Assembly (NCBI GenBank): GCA_037179515.1
Contig: JAXCGZ010001925.1
Location: 99,501-163,500, forward strand
DNA: 64,000 nucleotides
Source: Halocaridina rubra
Lineage: Eukaryota > Arthropoda > Malacostraca > Decapoda > Atyidae
Reading direction: 5' to 3'
Made by a program: the position numbers and the translations under genes. The first letter of the stretch is position 1. Every line of letters begins with the position of its first letter. The notes under the pieces were generated by a model that saw only the letters and a list, made by a program, of their open reading frames with translations, was not told where the DNA came from and did no database searches. Below are positions 1-16,442 of the stretch, in pieces.

Positions 1-441
1 ACACGTATTGTTTATGTATGTGGAATGATTCTTGAAACTTTGAAGAAACTTTTTCTATTTTTGACAAGGGGAAGAAGACAGACCACAACCATAGAAAAGA
101 AATGTATTGCTGCCACAACACCCATAGGCTATTCTTAATATTGTGTAAACTGGGGGGAGCCTCTCTTACTTGCGATAAACCTGATCATGTGGTTTCATAA
201 CTTGGTTTCAGTAGCTCTCTCTCTCACATGCGAATAATATTATGTCTCTTCTTTTCATAATGTACAGTAATTTGGCACTAAAGACCCCCCCACCACCACT
301 AGGAACAACGGACAGTCGAATTTAACGGCCCAAGGTCCCCCCTTACTAGTCCATTTTATCGAGGGTTGAGTGTATTTTAGTCACATCAGTTCATAATATA
401 TTTATTTTAAATAACTTTAGTGTTCCTGTTCTCTTCTCTAG
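1..441. other. Intron sequence, no gene seen
   Basis: No coding exon is visible here. The stretch ends in a pyrimidine-rich acceptor (AG at 440-441) that opens the first visible exon of the gene starting at 442, so it is most simply the 3' part of an intron whose upstream exon lies outside the window. Confidence 0.5.
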
Positions 442-3400
442 GGTCATGCTTGGTGGTGGAGTCGGGAAAGTGAAGGCAGTGTTGAAACAGTTCGGTATAT
501 GCCACCTGGTAAACCATATCCTCTACACCCAGGACAAAATTTCTATACTCATGCATCCTCTGCTTTCGATCAACCACCTTCACGTCTTCTTAATAAATGC
601 ACATGCTGCATATATTCTTCACAAATCTGCCGACTTCACAACACGAGTGCTGAAAGTCATCGATTTGCAAGACCTATTCCAGGAACTGATCTCAAAACCA
701 ATACATCTGGCACTGACAGTTTTGCGTATTCACCACCTACGGATAGATGTAATCCATTGTGCCCTGACCTAAGTAGTGATTGCCCTTTGGCTTTAGAAAG
801 TTTTAATGTAAACAACAGTCATATATCCTCTCCTTGTTTTTCTCATTCTGCTGTTATTCCTGTAACTTGTATTACCCAGTCTACTTTTAATATTCCCTCT
901 ACATCAGTTTCTTCTATTGAGAAAAGCTACTGTTGTCAGCAACATTTAAGAAAGTCATCAGGTACCTGCCATAGACGTAGACATCGTTCTCTGCCAGAAC
1001 CTCTCGTAGATTCATCCTCATCCGCTGTAGCTGACTTGGAAGGTAAAAGGAATAGTCAGTCTTTTCACTTGCTGTGGCAGCCCTATTTTCAACCGTCTTC
1101 TAGGACAACTCGCCCAGGGCTTACAACGGGATACTTATCGCCTTCCTCCTGTCAATATTCTTCTCCCAGTTTAACGCCATTGCAACCTGTGCAGTCACAT
1201 TTGCCATATCAGTCATATTCATTTGCTAACAGTAGTGGGTTATCCAGCAACCAGCTTCCTCTTAAGGGAAATAATATCAGTAGAAAAACGGAAAACAGTG
1301 TAAATGACAGACATTCTGATCATGCATACATGGAGCAGTCAACACCTGTAAGTTAAGACATTTTATGGCTTTGCTTGAATGGTCTTAGGGCTTCTTTGTA
1401 TCGATTATGTTTGCATGTCCGAAATTAGTTTGAAGTATGTGCTGTAACAGTGTTTAAGTGATGATTATTTTCCATGACATACAGAAATAGTATACAGTAT
1501 AATGTGCGAGAAACACATAAAAGTTATGCAAACACGTTTAGAAGTGTACAAAGCAGAAGACTACATTTTCATCTTTCTATTAAATGTATTTACCTTCTTA
1601 AGGGATGATTCTTTATGTCATTAATGTTTTTACATCTTTCAAGTACAACTTTATTATTGCTTAGCACTAGGTTGTACATCTGTTGTAGTAGTTACTGATA
1701 TGCTCGCCTGTGTTCAAAAAGTATTATTATTTTATTACAGGAAATACTATTGAGTGCCTTGCAGTCTTACCGAGTTCAGCTTGTTCAGCAAGAACATTTA
1801 TCACATTCTTTGCATAAAGCAGCCAGTTACTTTACTGATAATACATCCCATCAGTTTGCTCAAGAACTTCGAAGCATCAGTGCCATAAGAGCCGCCATAC
1901 GTGCCGAAGTGACGCATATGGAGGAAATTATATTTAATTCTAAACCAAGAGTCCTAAACAGTACCTGTGTTAACAAAGTTATGCTACAGGTATTAATTTT
2001 TGTCTTTTTGTAATATTGTTCTTTTTGGAAAAAAGTCAACATGATTGTGTTCAAAGGAGATATAGAAAGGGAAACGTATATTTTGCATTTCTCTTGTTAG
2101 TATTGCTACATTATAATTCATTTTACTAATTGCAATTACAGTATACTGTTATTTGACGGAGAGTGAAAAAAATTAGTGTGGAAATTATAATATATTTCAA
2201 TGTAGGTATCTCTTAGAGCAAAATGAAAAGATGACTATCAAAATATACCAGAATAATTAAAGTAATCTGTATATTTGAGCTTTGATATTTTTTCCTTTCA
2301 GAAATATTTTGAGTAATAGCATATTTTCTAATTTCAGATGCTAGTATTGATGCAAAAACAAGCGGAACTGTGTCATGTCATAGAAAGACTGACTATAACT
2401 TCTCCAGTGTCGTCCCCTAAATCTGAGCCATTGACTTCCAAAGATTTTCCTATCACTGGACAAGATTCTAGCAAGCAACTTGCAGATGCCGGCTGTACTA
2501 ATGAAAAGATGAAGCACACTTCTTATCCAGGAGGGTCAACTAGTCATAATGTAGCCTTAGTTACTGGGTCAGTGAATTATTCTTTGGATTCAAGACTAAC
2601 GGAAGCAAATCATGATCAACAGAATAGAAACTCACAAGCCAGCAAGTTATCTCAAAACGATCATGGTCAGTCACACATGTGGTTACGAAATCAGAGCTGT
2701 AAAGAGGCAAATTCTTCCTCCAGTGATATTTATATGTGCTCTAATGCAGACAACTCTTTACTAAACAGTGGCAATATTTTAAGAAAGGAAGATATAAGTA
2801 ATAACAACAGCAGTGACAGTTGTGTGCATCCTAGCCAAGAAGAAAATGAACCTCAATCCATTCCTAGTTCTTCACCTACTACTAGTAATGATATTGAATG
2901 GGTAAGTTTAATTAGTTTTTCTCAGACAAGACTTTCCAAAAAGAAGTTTAAATTCAAGATATTCATCAATAAAATATTCTCTGCTATATGTTATTAGACT
3001 TTGGACTGTGGTAGGACATTAGTTAAAATACTCAACTTGGGAGGTGACAGAACCTCGAACAAGCCCATAGTGGGGTGTTAGGAAGGTCATCCAGCCTTGA
3101 TTCCCCAGCTCCAACCTGTCTGTGCCCATCCCTTAATGGGGATTTGTAGTGGCACATAATACGAAAAAAATATATAATGAGTGTCAGTTGACTATTTTGT
3201 ATTGTTCTTGTGAATCAAGAGAACTCACTTAATTTCTAGTAAGGAGAAATCACTATTATATATTATTGACTCGGAACTAGGAATTTTTCCTTTAGCATGT
3301 CAAATGTAACTGATTATAAGTGACTGTCTCATTAATGAAAAAAATTAAAATGACTTAAATAATAAATGAATCCCTCTGAATTTTAGTTTGTTAAGATCGT

Positions 3401-5671
3401 AAGCTCTAAATATGAATCAATCCTTAGAAATTTTTGTTATATTCAATTAAATTCCGAAAAGACCAAAAGAAATGTTGAAATTATGTTAAGAGAATAATGT
3501 AGAGAATGTCTCTTCAATTATCCTTTTGACAGTGTTAATAAGATTATAAAAATAATATAGGGAGTCGCCATTGTTCATTGCTAATGGAGACCATGAAATG
3601 CGACTAATAACGAAAGGACAAACAACAAAACTATTTTGCCCATTAAAATTACTGTAAATAGGGACTAGCCATCCTGCATTTATGTATTATTTTGATTACT
3701 AGCCACCATAGAATGAGAAGTTGTACATACTGTACACATATGTGTACATAGCTTAGAAATAGCAATAAAGTAAAGGGAAACGAAAATGTAACAAAATAAT
3801 CTTTTTATATACAATATCCCTTATAATGGGGATGGCTGAGTCAAGGCAAAATACCATCATTGCGAGAAGAAAAATACAGATGAGGGGATTCCCAATATAG
3901 TCAACTTTTACAACATGCAGGGGAACATGGAAAAAGTATTCTTACCCCCCTCCCTCAGGGGGGAGTAAAATAATAATTCTGTATAATTAAAAAAACTGTA
4001 GTACAGTATGTACATGTACCTGGCAACAGTGATGCTTTGGCATACAGGCAGCCGATGATGGTTGAGGGAGAGGGGGTAGCTAAGTGCTGAAAGAGGATGA
4101 AGGAGATGTGGAGGTCAATGAGATGGAGGAAGTTGATGGTGTGGCAGGATCATCATGCCATGGTTTCTTTCAGAATGAATCAGTTTTTGTTTATTTTCAT
4201 TTTGCCTGTTTTTGGCGCAGAATTTCATGATCAGTAGCCAACGCATCCTCTGTTTTACTGAGAACGGTTTGAGCTCGGTCAAGGAAACCTTAATTTTCTA
4301 AGAAGTAACTTAGGTCAGGGTATATCAAGTCCAAAGACCCTATAATTCTAGCTGCAGCCCGACCCCTTTCTTCCTCTTCTTTGTTTTTACTATGCCGAAT
4401 TATGTCCATTTTTTTCTCAAGCGTTAACATATTTACGAATACCACTATCTCTGTCGGCAATATGTAATTCAAAATACACCTGAAATAAGGCAAAACAGCA
4501 CACAATTGGCAGAGAATACAGTACAGCAAGCCAGTATTGGCAGTAGAAAAACAACATTGAATTTGCACTGAAGAATCTCTGACGTCATGATGTCATACAC
4601 TATTAACAGCATCTATTGACAAATTGACGAAAATACAGAGAAATTTTCCTTCGTTTTCCTCAATATTTTGATGGCAAAAGAGTGAAACAATGAACATCGT
4701 GCGACAAACAGCAGGGACCACTTGAAATAATAATAATAATAATAATAATAAAACTAAAAATAGTAATAATAATGATAATAAAAATAATAATAATACAGGG
4801 GGTCCTCAGTTTACACTGTCTTGGAGTTGCGATGTTTCGTGGCACAACGCAGATCACATAAATTATTTTGCTTTTTTTTTTTATATTTTTTTGCCTGAAT
4901 TATGTCTCCCAAGCATAAAGCAGATTCTTCTGGTGGCAGTGCTTTGAAGAAAAAGAAAGCCATCACCATGAAAATGAAACTAGAAAAAATGAAAGGAATG
5001 GAAAAGGGAGAAACTTTACTACTGCATTAGCATAGGTGCTTATTTGGATGTGCTCCATCTTACACTGAAGTTCAGGATACATACCATTTTAAGAACAGAA
5101 CTCTGAAGTAAGTCGAGGACATCTTGTAATATAATAATATTGTGATATTATTACAATACAGAGGGTCCTCAACTTAATTTAGAGTTCCATTCCTGAAACG
5201 CGATGTAACCCGAATTTCAGTGTAAATTGTAACGCACCTAAATAAGCACCTATACTAGTGCAGTAGTAAACTTTCTCCCTTTTTCCTGCAATTCACTATC
5301 TCTAATTTCACTTCTGGGTGAATGCTTTCCTTTTCTTCAAAGCACTGCCATCAGGAGAATCTGCTTTACGCTTGGGAGACATAGGCCAAGAATTATCAAA
5401 AAAGAAGCCAAATAATTTATTGGTGATGCATTGTAACCACGAAACATTGTAACTCAAGGACATTGTAAAACAAGGACCCCCTGTACTGTTATTATTAAAA
5501 AAAAAGTTGTTATAACTAGTTATTTCTTCTCTTATTTAACAGATAATGAATACAGTGAAATATCAGGTTCAAAGTCAGACCCAAGTAGTCGAGGCTCAAC
5601 TTATTCATCAGTCAAAGGAAATGGAAGACATGAAGAAGATGCTGCACCTTATATTGAATAAACTGCAATAA
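442..5671 (+). CDS. Ser-rich protein with helical/coiled-coil C-terminus, 3' part of gene (possibly ITPRID/SSFA2-like)
   Basis: Four coding exons are visible: 442-1347, 1741-1989, 2338-2901 and 5543-5671 (TAA at 5669-5671). All have AG acceptors and GT donors, and all are in phase 0, giving one continuous frame of 425 residues. The gene starts upstream of the window, because the first exon is open from its acceptor (it begins GHAWWWSRESEG). The first and third exons encode low-complexity Ser/Thr/Pro/Asn-rich sequence. The second encodes an amphipathic helix with the stretch IRAAIRAEVTHMEEII, and the last 43 residues (IMNTVKYQVQ...LILNKLQ) look like a coiled coil. The helix with its EVxxME pattern faintly recalls the C-terminal region of ITPRID/SSFA2 (KRAP) proteins, which bind IP3 receptors. 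That is a recollection of family style, not a demonstrated match. The 2.6-kb last intron holds a SINE and Tigger-derived elements. Exon structure is well supported; identity is not. Confidence 0.7.
3037..3175 (+). repeat. SINE-like repeat, family C (tail part)
   Basis: The block with 'ccagctccaacctgtctg' followed by 'cccatcccttaatgggga' and 'ggcacataa' recurs at about 39940, 61960, 62665 and 63165. The better copies start with a tRNA-like head. Here it lies inside the last intron of the gene at 442-5671. Confidence 0.6.
3815..3970 (-). repeat. Interspersed repeat, family B
   Basis: On the + strand it reads 'ggggatggctgagtcaaggc', then 'ggggattccca', then 'ggggaacatggaaa'. Related copies lie at 6230, 31440 (opposite strand), 41830 and 58290. 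Its 'gccatccccattataagggat' end is the tail shared with family A. Confidence 0.6.
4724..4795. repeat. (AAT)n microsatellite
   Basis: Imperfect trinucleotide array ending at the TA that precedes the Tigger-type terminus at 4796. Confidence 0.8.
4796..5131 (+). mobile_element. Tigger/pogo-derived element, internally deleted, keeps the transposase start
   Basis: A left end of type CAGGGGGTCCTC follows TA at 4794-4795. An ATG at 4902 opens a short frame (MSPKHKADSSGG, then ALKKKKAIT and KMKLEKMKG) that resembles the basic N-terminus just before the CENP-B-type helix-turn-helix of Tigger transposases; it stops after about 42 residues. The right end ('gaggacatcttgta') is a degraded terminus. The size, about 335 bp, fits a MITE made by internal deletion. 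Its mirror copy lies immediately to the right. Confidence 0.65.
5157..5483 (-). mobile_element. Second Tigger-derived element, inverted relative to the first
   Basis: The + strand begins with a CAGAGGGTCCTC-type end after TA and finishes CAAGGACCCCCTG followed by TA (5484-5485). Read on the minus strand it matches the 4796-5131 element along its length, including the region matching the transposase start. The two therefore form an inverted pair with a roughly 25-bp spacer in the last intron of the first gene. Confidence 0.65.
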
Positions 5672-6229
5672 TTAAGATAACATTTTTTCAAGTATTTTGT
5701 GATATATAAGTTTATACTAATTAATTGGCAGTCACCAATTGTTTTGAGTGACTTCAGTTTTCTGAGTGATATACCTTTAGTTTTTGAAATATTTACTAAA
5801 AGTAACTCGGGGTTTGTATTTGTGTAATATTTTGCATATCTCATATATTTTATATATATTATGTATTTAGCTTTTCATGTATTTTTATTATTGTCCTCAT
5901 TCTTACATTTGATATAAATTTTTTCTTCCTATCTGTACCTTATGCAGTATGTATTAGAAGTGTTATGTTTGTATTAGGAGCAATCGTTGAGCTAGTTTTC
6001 GGTATATTTCTTATTCTTTGATTATACACGTGTTGTCCCTAAGAATATTTTCTATTTGAGTTGTCTCTTTAGAGTTACTTTCTTGTGGCCATTAGTGCTT
6101 ACGACTTTTATTCAATGTCAATACCTTTTAACAGTTTACCTCTTCCTCTAACTTATCATTTGGAGCATGAGCCTGCTAATGAATGTTATCTTTGCATTTG
6201 CTTTCATTTTCTCAACTTCTGTCTATACA
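5672..6229 (+). other. 3' UTR and downstream DNA of the first gene
   Basis: AT-rich sequence after the TAA stop. No further exon is visible, and no canonical AATAAA was confidently tied to the transcript end. Confidence 0.4.
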
Positions 6230-6420
6230 CAAGAGCCATAATCCCCCAAATAATGGGGGTGGCTGAGTCAGAGCAAAAAAATTACTCTGTGGGAGGAAAA
6301 TAAAGAGGAAAGGATTCCCATTCCCTCTCTCCACCCTAGTTAGTCGACTTTTATCGACATGTCAGGGAACATGGAGGAAGCATTCTTAACCCTCCTCAGT
6401 GGGCTTTCTCAACATAACCT
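6230..6420 (-). repeat. Interspersed repeat, family B
   Basis: Contains 'aatgggggtggctgagtcag', 'gggaggaaaataaagagg', 'tagtcgacttttatcgac' and 'cagggaacatggagg', the best-preserved family B copy in the window. Confidence 0.65.
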
Positions 6421-6589
6421 TCTTTCAAGGTTACTGTACTATACTGCATAAGAATTATCTTGCTTTTCATCATAAGTCTTGACCATTAGTAAAGCTCCCT
6501 TCATATTTAAGCTCATGATCTTTAGTAATGCATACACCTTTGATTTGGTTCCGACATTCATCTTTTATGAATATTAACATACATATGCA

Positions 6590-6690
6590 GTGCCTGCAAT
6601 GCCCATGGAAAGGGGATGGCTGAGTCAAAGCACAAATTCACCATAAGCCAACACATACCTTAGTCACTCCTCTTAGCTCCATGGGGATAG
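6590..6690 (-). repeat. LINE 3'-tail repeat, family A fragment
   Basis: On the minus strand it reads 'ggagctaagaggagtgacta' followed by 'tgctttgactcagccatccc', matching the family A tails in the SRP72 introns. Confidence 0.6.
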
Positions 6691-7091
6691 AGTACAAGTA
6701 CAGTACATGGAGATTGAAAAAGATACAACATATCAGTTTTTGAAATAATATCAAAGGGATGCAACTATATAAAGCTGTTTTGGAAGAAATATATGTCAAT
6801 ATTATTCGAAGGGACACTGCTTATGGTATAGTGAAAAAATGCGTACACAGGGCTCTGCTTGAATTCTCTGTTACTTCACTTGCAAAACTAACTAATTTTG
6901 TGATGATTTGACAACAGGGTAATTTTTATGATTAAGTATTCCCTTCCAGGGGAAGAACATTTATATATAAATCGAATGAAACTCTCATTCACTTTGAAGG
7001 ATACAGTATATCCATTTCTTAGTATATTAGAGATGCATGAAATGCCATAGAAATAAAAAAAATAATACCCACTAACCTAAATAATGATGCT

Positions 7092-7095
<4 letters not shown>

Positions 7096-7168
<73 letters not shown>
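7096..7168. repeat. (TA)n microsatellite
   Basis: Pure TA array of 73 bases. Confidence 0.95.
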
Positions 7169-7171
<3 letters not shown>

Positions 7172-7460
7172 ACAACTGTAGTTACTTCACTACTTCAAAC
7201 GGAAAGCAAGTTATTTTACTTAATATATAAAAGAGAACGTTCACCAAGACAAGCAGAATATTGAACTGATTTAATGATAAAATTCAGGGTTATTTTTATG
7301 TACAGCTATTTCAGTGGAAGGAGTTACAAACAACCCAAGAGTAATTATTGACCCATTAAATACAACTTTAAAATAACTTAATAATTACTAAATTATTACC
7401 TATTTACAATAATTACATATTTTGATAAACAATATTATTTACAATTTGTACATTTGTACA

Positions 7461-7463
7461 ATA

Positions 7464-7548
<85 letters not shown>
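7461..7548. repeat. (TA)n microsatellite
   Basis: TA array of about 88 bases with one phase slip near its left end. Confidence 0.95.
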
Positions 7549-7549
<1 letters not shown>

Positions 7550-7589
7550 CCTGAAATATTTAAGTAACTTATGTGAGGCTAAATCTAGA

Positions 7590-8072
7590 AGATGCAGCCC
7601 CCTTTTGGAATCCACACTTGAAAAAGGATCTAGTTAAGCTGGAAAAAGTTTAAAGACATGCCACGAAACTGGTGCCAGAAATATGCAATCTCAGCCATGA
7701 GGAGAGGCTGAGGGAATTAGACTTACCATCACTTGAAGCAAGAAGAATGAAGGGGGATAAGGTGACGGTTTTTAAATTCCATCATGGTTATGACAAAGTG
7801 CATAGGGATCGATATTTTGATAAGCTTGGCACAAGAAGTAGAGGTCATAGTCTGAAGCTTCGTAAGAAAACTTCTTTGCAGAATGTCAGGAAGCACCTTT
7901 TTTTTTTTTTTTTTTTTTAGTGTAAGAGTAGCTGCTAATCTGGAATTCGCTAAACGAGGAGGTAGTTAATGCTAACTCAATCCATAGTTTTAAGGACAAG
8001 TGGAACCGACCAAGAGACGGAAAGTTACGAGCTTGGGGTCTATCCCGTAAGCATAATTAGGTATTTACACAC
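7590..8072 (+). mobile_element. CR1/Jockey-group LINE 3' fragment
   Basis: Translated pieces (ERLRELDLPSLEARRMKGDK, FKFHHGYDKVHRDRYFDKL, HSLKLRKKTSLQNVRKH) match the C-terminus of the LINE reverse transcriptase at 24246-25847. The frame breaks at a poly-T run near 7900 and resumes afterwards as the 'nAISIHSFKD'-like end and the 3' UTR ('acgagcttggggtctatccc'). The copy is dead and lacks the catalytic region. Its left end, at 'gcagcccccttttggaatcc', is nearly the same as that of the copy at 49174. Confidence 0.8.
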
Positions 8073-9200
8073 ACAATAGTGTTTTCCGAGAAAAACAAGA
8101 ATCAATTTAATGCAAACATATCAAAACTTAAAAAACAAAATAGAAGGGTGCAATTGTATCGCATCGGATAACTGGCGTTGGATTGGGGGGGGGATGGTGT
8201 ATAAAACGAATCTTAACAAAACTATTTTATTAGCACCCACACAGCATTCTGGGAATAAGAGGAGACATTCCTATTTAGTCATCTCCTGCGACTAAAATTC
8301 AAACAAAAAGAATCCTATTAGGACATGATCCTCGATTAATGATTCTCAGTTTTAGTCTACAATCTCCCTATAGAAAAGGGTTCGTTCCATAGCTTATATA
8401 GCTGGAATGCTATTATTAAACATAACATTATTATCTCACTAATCATGAGATAATATATTTTTTTCTAAATACTAGTTAGAAAATATTTGATTTGTCAGTT
8501 CATGGTATATGAGTATTTTCAGATTTCTTTAATTTTAACATCTATTTTGAGTCTCGTGTTTCCTGGTGAGTTAAAATCTTGGCGCTTTGCGTCTGTTCCA
8601 CGAATTTACGCATCTAGTCTGCCCCAGTGTTACAACCTCATTTTCCTTGCGATATAGCCATTTTCCTTAACGTCTAGTGGCTTCCTGTATGGATCCTTCC
8701 TATTAATTAAAATTCTATCATTTTTTTTCTCACATAATTATGTATAATGTGAGTCTGAAATGTACAGTACTAAATAGAGTAGAATCAAGTATAGATTATT
8801 GACCCCATAATATGAAATTACCCCTTAACTATTTGGTTCTGGGGTCGCTAATCTCTACCTAATCCTTAAAAGTATTTTAAATTTTTTGTATGTAATAAAA
8901 CTGTGATCATGAATTCCTATGTAGATTTTCCCTGTTTTTAATTGGTCTGAAGTTCTCTTCACAACATTTGATATTAGATCAAGCCAGTAATATCTAGACA
9001 ACCTATTTCCTGCTTATGATTAAAATGATGATAATAATATCTAATATACGTGATAATATTACTTATATTAGATATTTTTATCGCTAAATTATCCATATAT
9101 TATATGGATATCGAGACGCCATCCTTAAAGTTTTGTGGCGGCGTCCAAATCTAGCGGTTTTTAGTGGAATATTTGGCGTGATGCCACCATTGCCAATTTG
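8073..9200. other. Intergenic DNA with no gene seen
   Basis: AT-rich, no supported coding exon. At 8193-8222 it contains a degraded copy of a motif ('ataaaacgaatcttaac') that recurs at 48188 and 55792. Confidence 0.4.
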
Positions 9201-9303
9201 TAACACTTCAATTTCTCAGTCCCTCTAACGTCTACCACGCTGGGAAGAAGGTCGTGTTTCCGGACCCTCTCACTTTAGAAGTACTTGAAGACCGTAATTT
9301 ATT
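9200..9303 (+). promoter_or_regulatory. Possible non-coding first exon / promoter region of the UAP56 gene
   Basis: From about 9120 to 9800 base composition becomes richer in GC than the surroundings. A GTAAGT donor at 9304 could end a 5' UTR exon that splices to the acceptor at 10957-10958 just before the UAP56 start codon. This is inferred from splice signals and position only. Confidence 0.25.
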
Positions 9304-10958
9304 GTAAGTTTTTATAAATGACCTATTTTAAATATCCACTGACTGCTTATTCATCATTTTAATCTTGCTTGGCTGTTATTTCGGTTTGAATCTTTTGTGT
9401 AATTTGTTGATTATATTCCCGGCCCTTTACCCAAGCCGATTCCGCGTTGGCGCCATTTTGTGCATGCCGGGAAAGAGATGCTTCGAACCGCTTTTCGTTT
9501 CGTTTCACAGTTGCAGTCTATGTCTGAGAATATTTCAAGAAATTTTTGTCTATGGATCCATGGATTAGAGTGTATCATGAAAGAGCCATGTGCTATCGTG
9601 TTTCGCTAAATAAGATTTTATTAAGGACTACGAGGGGTTAATGGCCCCAAGCTTCGCGTGGCTTCATTATTTATGGGGGTTGACCGGTGACGCGCTCTGG
9701 ACCACGGTTTTTTCAATAGCGGCACTCAAAAGGTATCACTATTACTCCAGGTGATCGTTATTAGCGTATTTCATCAGTTGTGTTTTTTGATAATTTTACG
9801 GATCTTGTAAAGACGCTAAATCCAGTGTGTTTTACTCAGTTACTTGGAGTCGATGTTTTTGAAGAGGCCTCCATGCTTGTGTATCCAGCTCTTATTTTGA
9901 GCTGAATTTGCTCTTACGTGGGGTTCTGGATGTTACTCAGCTCCAGGAATCACCTAATATAGCAATTTGACTTAGCTGTTAAACTTTACCTAGAGTTCTG
10001 GAGGTTACCAGTCTTTACAAAATCTAAATACAATTTTTCAGGTCTCATTGGGTGAAAATGCAGTCCCAAAATGTGTAAAATATTCAACTTAATTTGTAAT
10101 TATCTTTCAGTATAAAGGTGAAAATCCATTTTCACTTGGATTTTGCGGTTTTTAAATGTGACCTTGAAAACCGCCCAGAAAAGGGGACACGAGGTTTCGT
10201 ACATAAAAATAAAAACTACGTTTCGTATATAAAATTGGACGAGGTTTTGTACATAGATTAGTTTTCTCCAAAAGTTTATTATGAGCCAATTCAGTAATTA
10301 TTGCTAGTAAAGTGTTACTTGTTCTAATCTTATGTATTTGATATACTAGTGCAGGAGGCCCATTTTGGGGGCTCCCAAACTACTACTATCTAGATCTTGG
10401 CTGTTTCCCCTTTTAATTGGGGGGTAGCCGACATCTAAAAAAGAAAACAACAAGGGGATTACTTATTTTATATTGAGATATACATATAAACATAATTATT
10501 TACACAAACACATCGTTAGGTCGGGTTAGGATTAATATATTGCGAGGTTAAGTGCTAAATACGCGGCCCGTAATCTTTCAAATTAAAGTGTAAGATTAAT
10601 CAGGAATTGAAAAATGAATTATGTAGGTATTAATACCAATCTATGCATCTAGAATGAACTAAAAGAAAAATTAAAATAGAAGATAAAAGATAAAGACAAA
10701 CTAAAATGCACCAACATAATTTTTTTTATATATATATAAATATAAATAGGTATTGTAAACTACACAGAACCATGTTGCATCTAAGTGCTTCTCAGTTTTC
10801 TTGGTATATTATCCAAGAGAGTTCTTGAAACATTGACTATACGGTTTTAACTTCAGTTTGCAAATACTCATGAGTAATATCACACTGTTGTACTCAAGTT
10901 GTAACTTAGTATTATAAACTTTATTTGGTACTAAATGCATCACTTGCTCTTTTGGCAG

Positions 10959-15579
<4,621 letters not shown>

Positions 15580-15708
15580 GTATGTTGAATTGTTAGGACA
15601 TTATAGCTTTCCGTGTGTAGATATTTGATAGTTCGTTTGCAAATATTGTACTACATAAGGATTTCAGGTCCTGTTGAATATTGATATATGTACCCATATG
15701 TTTATTGC

Positions 15709-16098
15709 TTCACATTTGGGACAGATTCTAAATTCATATGCAAACATTGAAACTTCACTATATCCAGTTCTTGTAAATTTTGATACCCTTTTGTCTTCTT
15801 CAGGTTTGAGACTCCTTCCATCTGAAGGATTGTTGTACGAATTGCATGTAAGTGCGGGATCTTATTTTTAGTGTGTATGAAAACCAGGATGTCATGTGTT
15901 TGTTTCACATTTGGGACAGATTCTAAATTCATATGCAAACATTGAAACTTCAGTATATCCAGTTCTTGTAAATTTTGATACCCTTTTGTCTTCTTCAGGT
16001 TTGAGACTCCTTCCATCTGAAGGATTGTTGTACGAATTGCATGTAAGTGCGGGATCTTATTTTTAGTGTATATGAAAACCAGGATGTCATGTGTTTGT
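15709..16098 (+). repeat. Tandem duplication (2 x 195 bp) containing a 44-nt mini-exon
   Basis: 15709-15903 and 15904-16098 are almost identical; I count about two differences in the body of the repeat. Each copy contains a polypyrimidine tract with AG, 44 nt beginning GTTTGAGACTCC, and a GTAAGT donor: exon copies 15804-15847 and 15999-16042. They lie downstream of the UAP56 stop codon on the same strand, so they are probably alternative 3' UTR exons of that gene. Confidence 0.85.
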
Positions 16099-16130
16099 CC
16101 TTTGAAGAATGAGGCGTGGTATATTAATTG

Positions 16131-16192
16131 ATATTTTGGCTATTCCCTTTGTATTGTCAGTATATTTTGGCTATTCCCTTTGTATTGTCAGT
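16131..16192 (+). repeat. Tandem duplication, 2 x 31 bp
   Basis: The unit starting 'atattttggctattcccttt' is present twice in direct succession, just after the 195-bp duplication. Confidence 0.9.
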
Positions 16193-16429
16193 ATATAAAA
16201 CTCTAGTATTGTCTCAAAATTATAATGTTTCCCTCTTGTTTACCAAAGGTAATATTAGTTAAAACTTTTTTTTTTTTTTTTTTGTATTAAATGTAGACTT
16301 AGCTAATTGGTATGTATTTTCTTACCCCAAAGGCTATAGCAAAGATGTAAAATTTGCTATAAAAATCAGTACAATCTCGTGTTTACAAACTCGTGTAGTA
16401 CTTTCCAAAAACTTCTGTAATTTTGATGT

Positions 16430-16435
16430 AATAAA
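16430..16435 (+). terminator. Possible polyadenylation signal AATAAA
   Basis: A canonical AATAAA downstream of the UAP56 3' UTR exons. A further acceptor (AG at 16741-16742) suggests that some transcripts could continue past it. Confidence 0.35.
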
Positions 16436-16442
16436 CGTTACA

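Noticed and set aside
446..772. 108-codon + strand frame starting at 446
   Set aside because: Out of frame with the exon that is open from the acceptor at 442 and much shorter than the 302-codon true frame.
4290..4568. Minus-strand frame with a GRAAARIIGSLDLIYPD stretch
   Set aside because: Possibly a transposase remnant, but I could not match it to a family and no splice or start context supports a gene.
9365..9568. 67-codon frame in the UAP56 upstream region
   Set aside because: Short, no homology recognised, lies in the presumed promoter/first-intron region.
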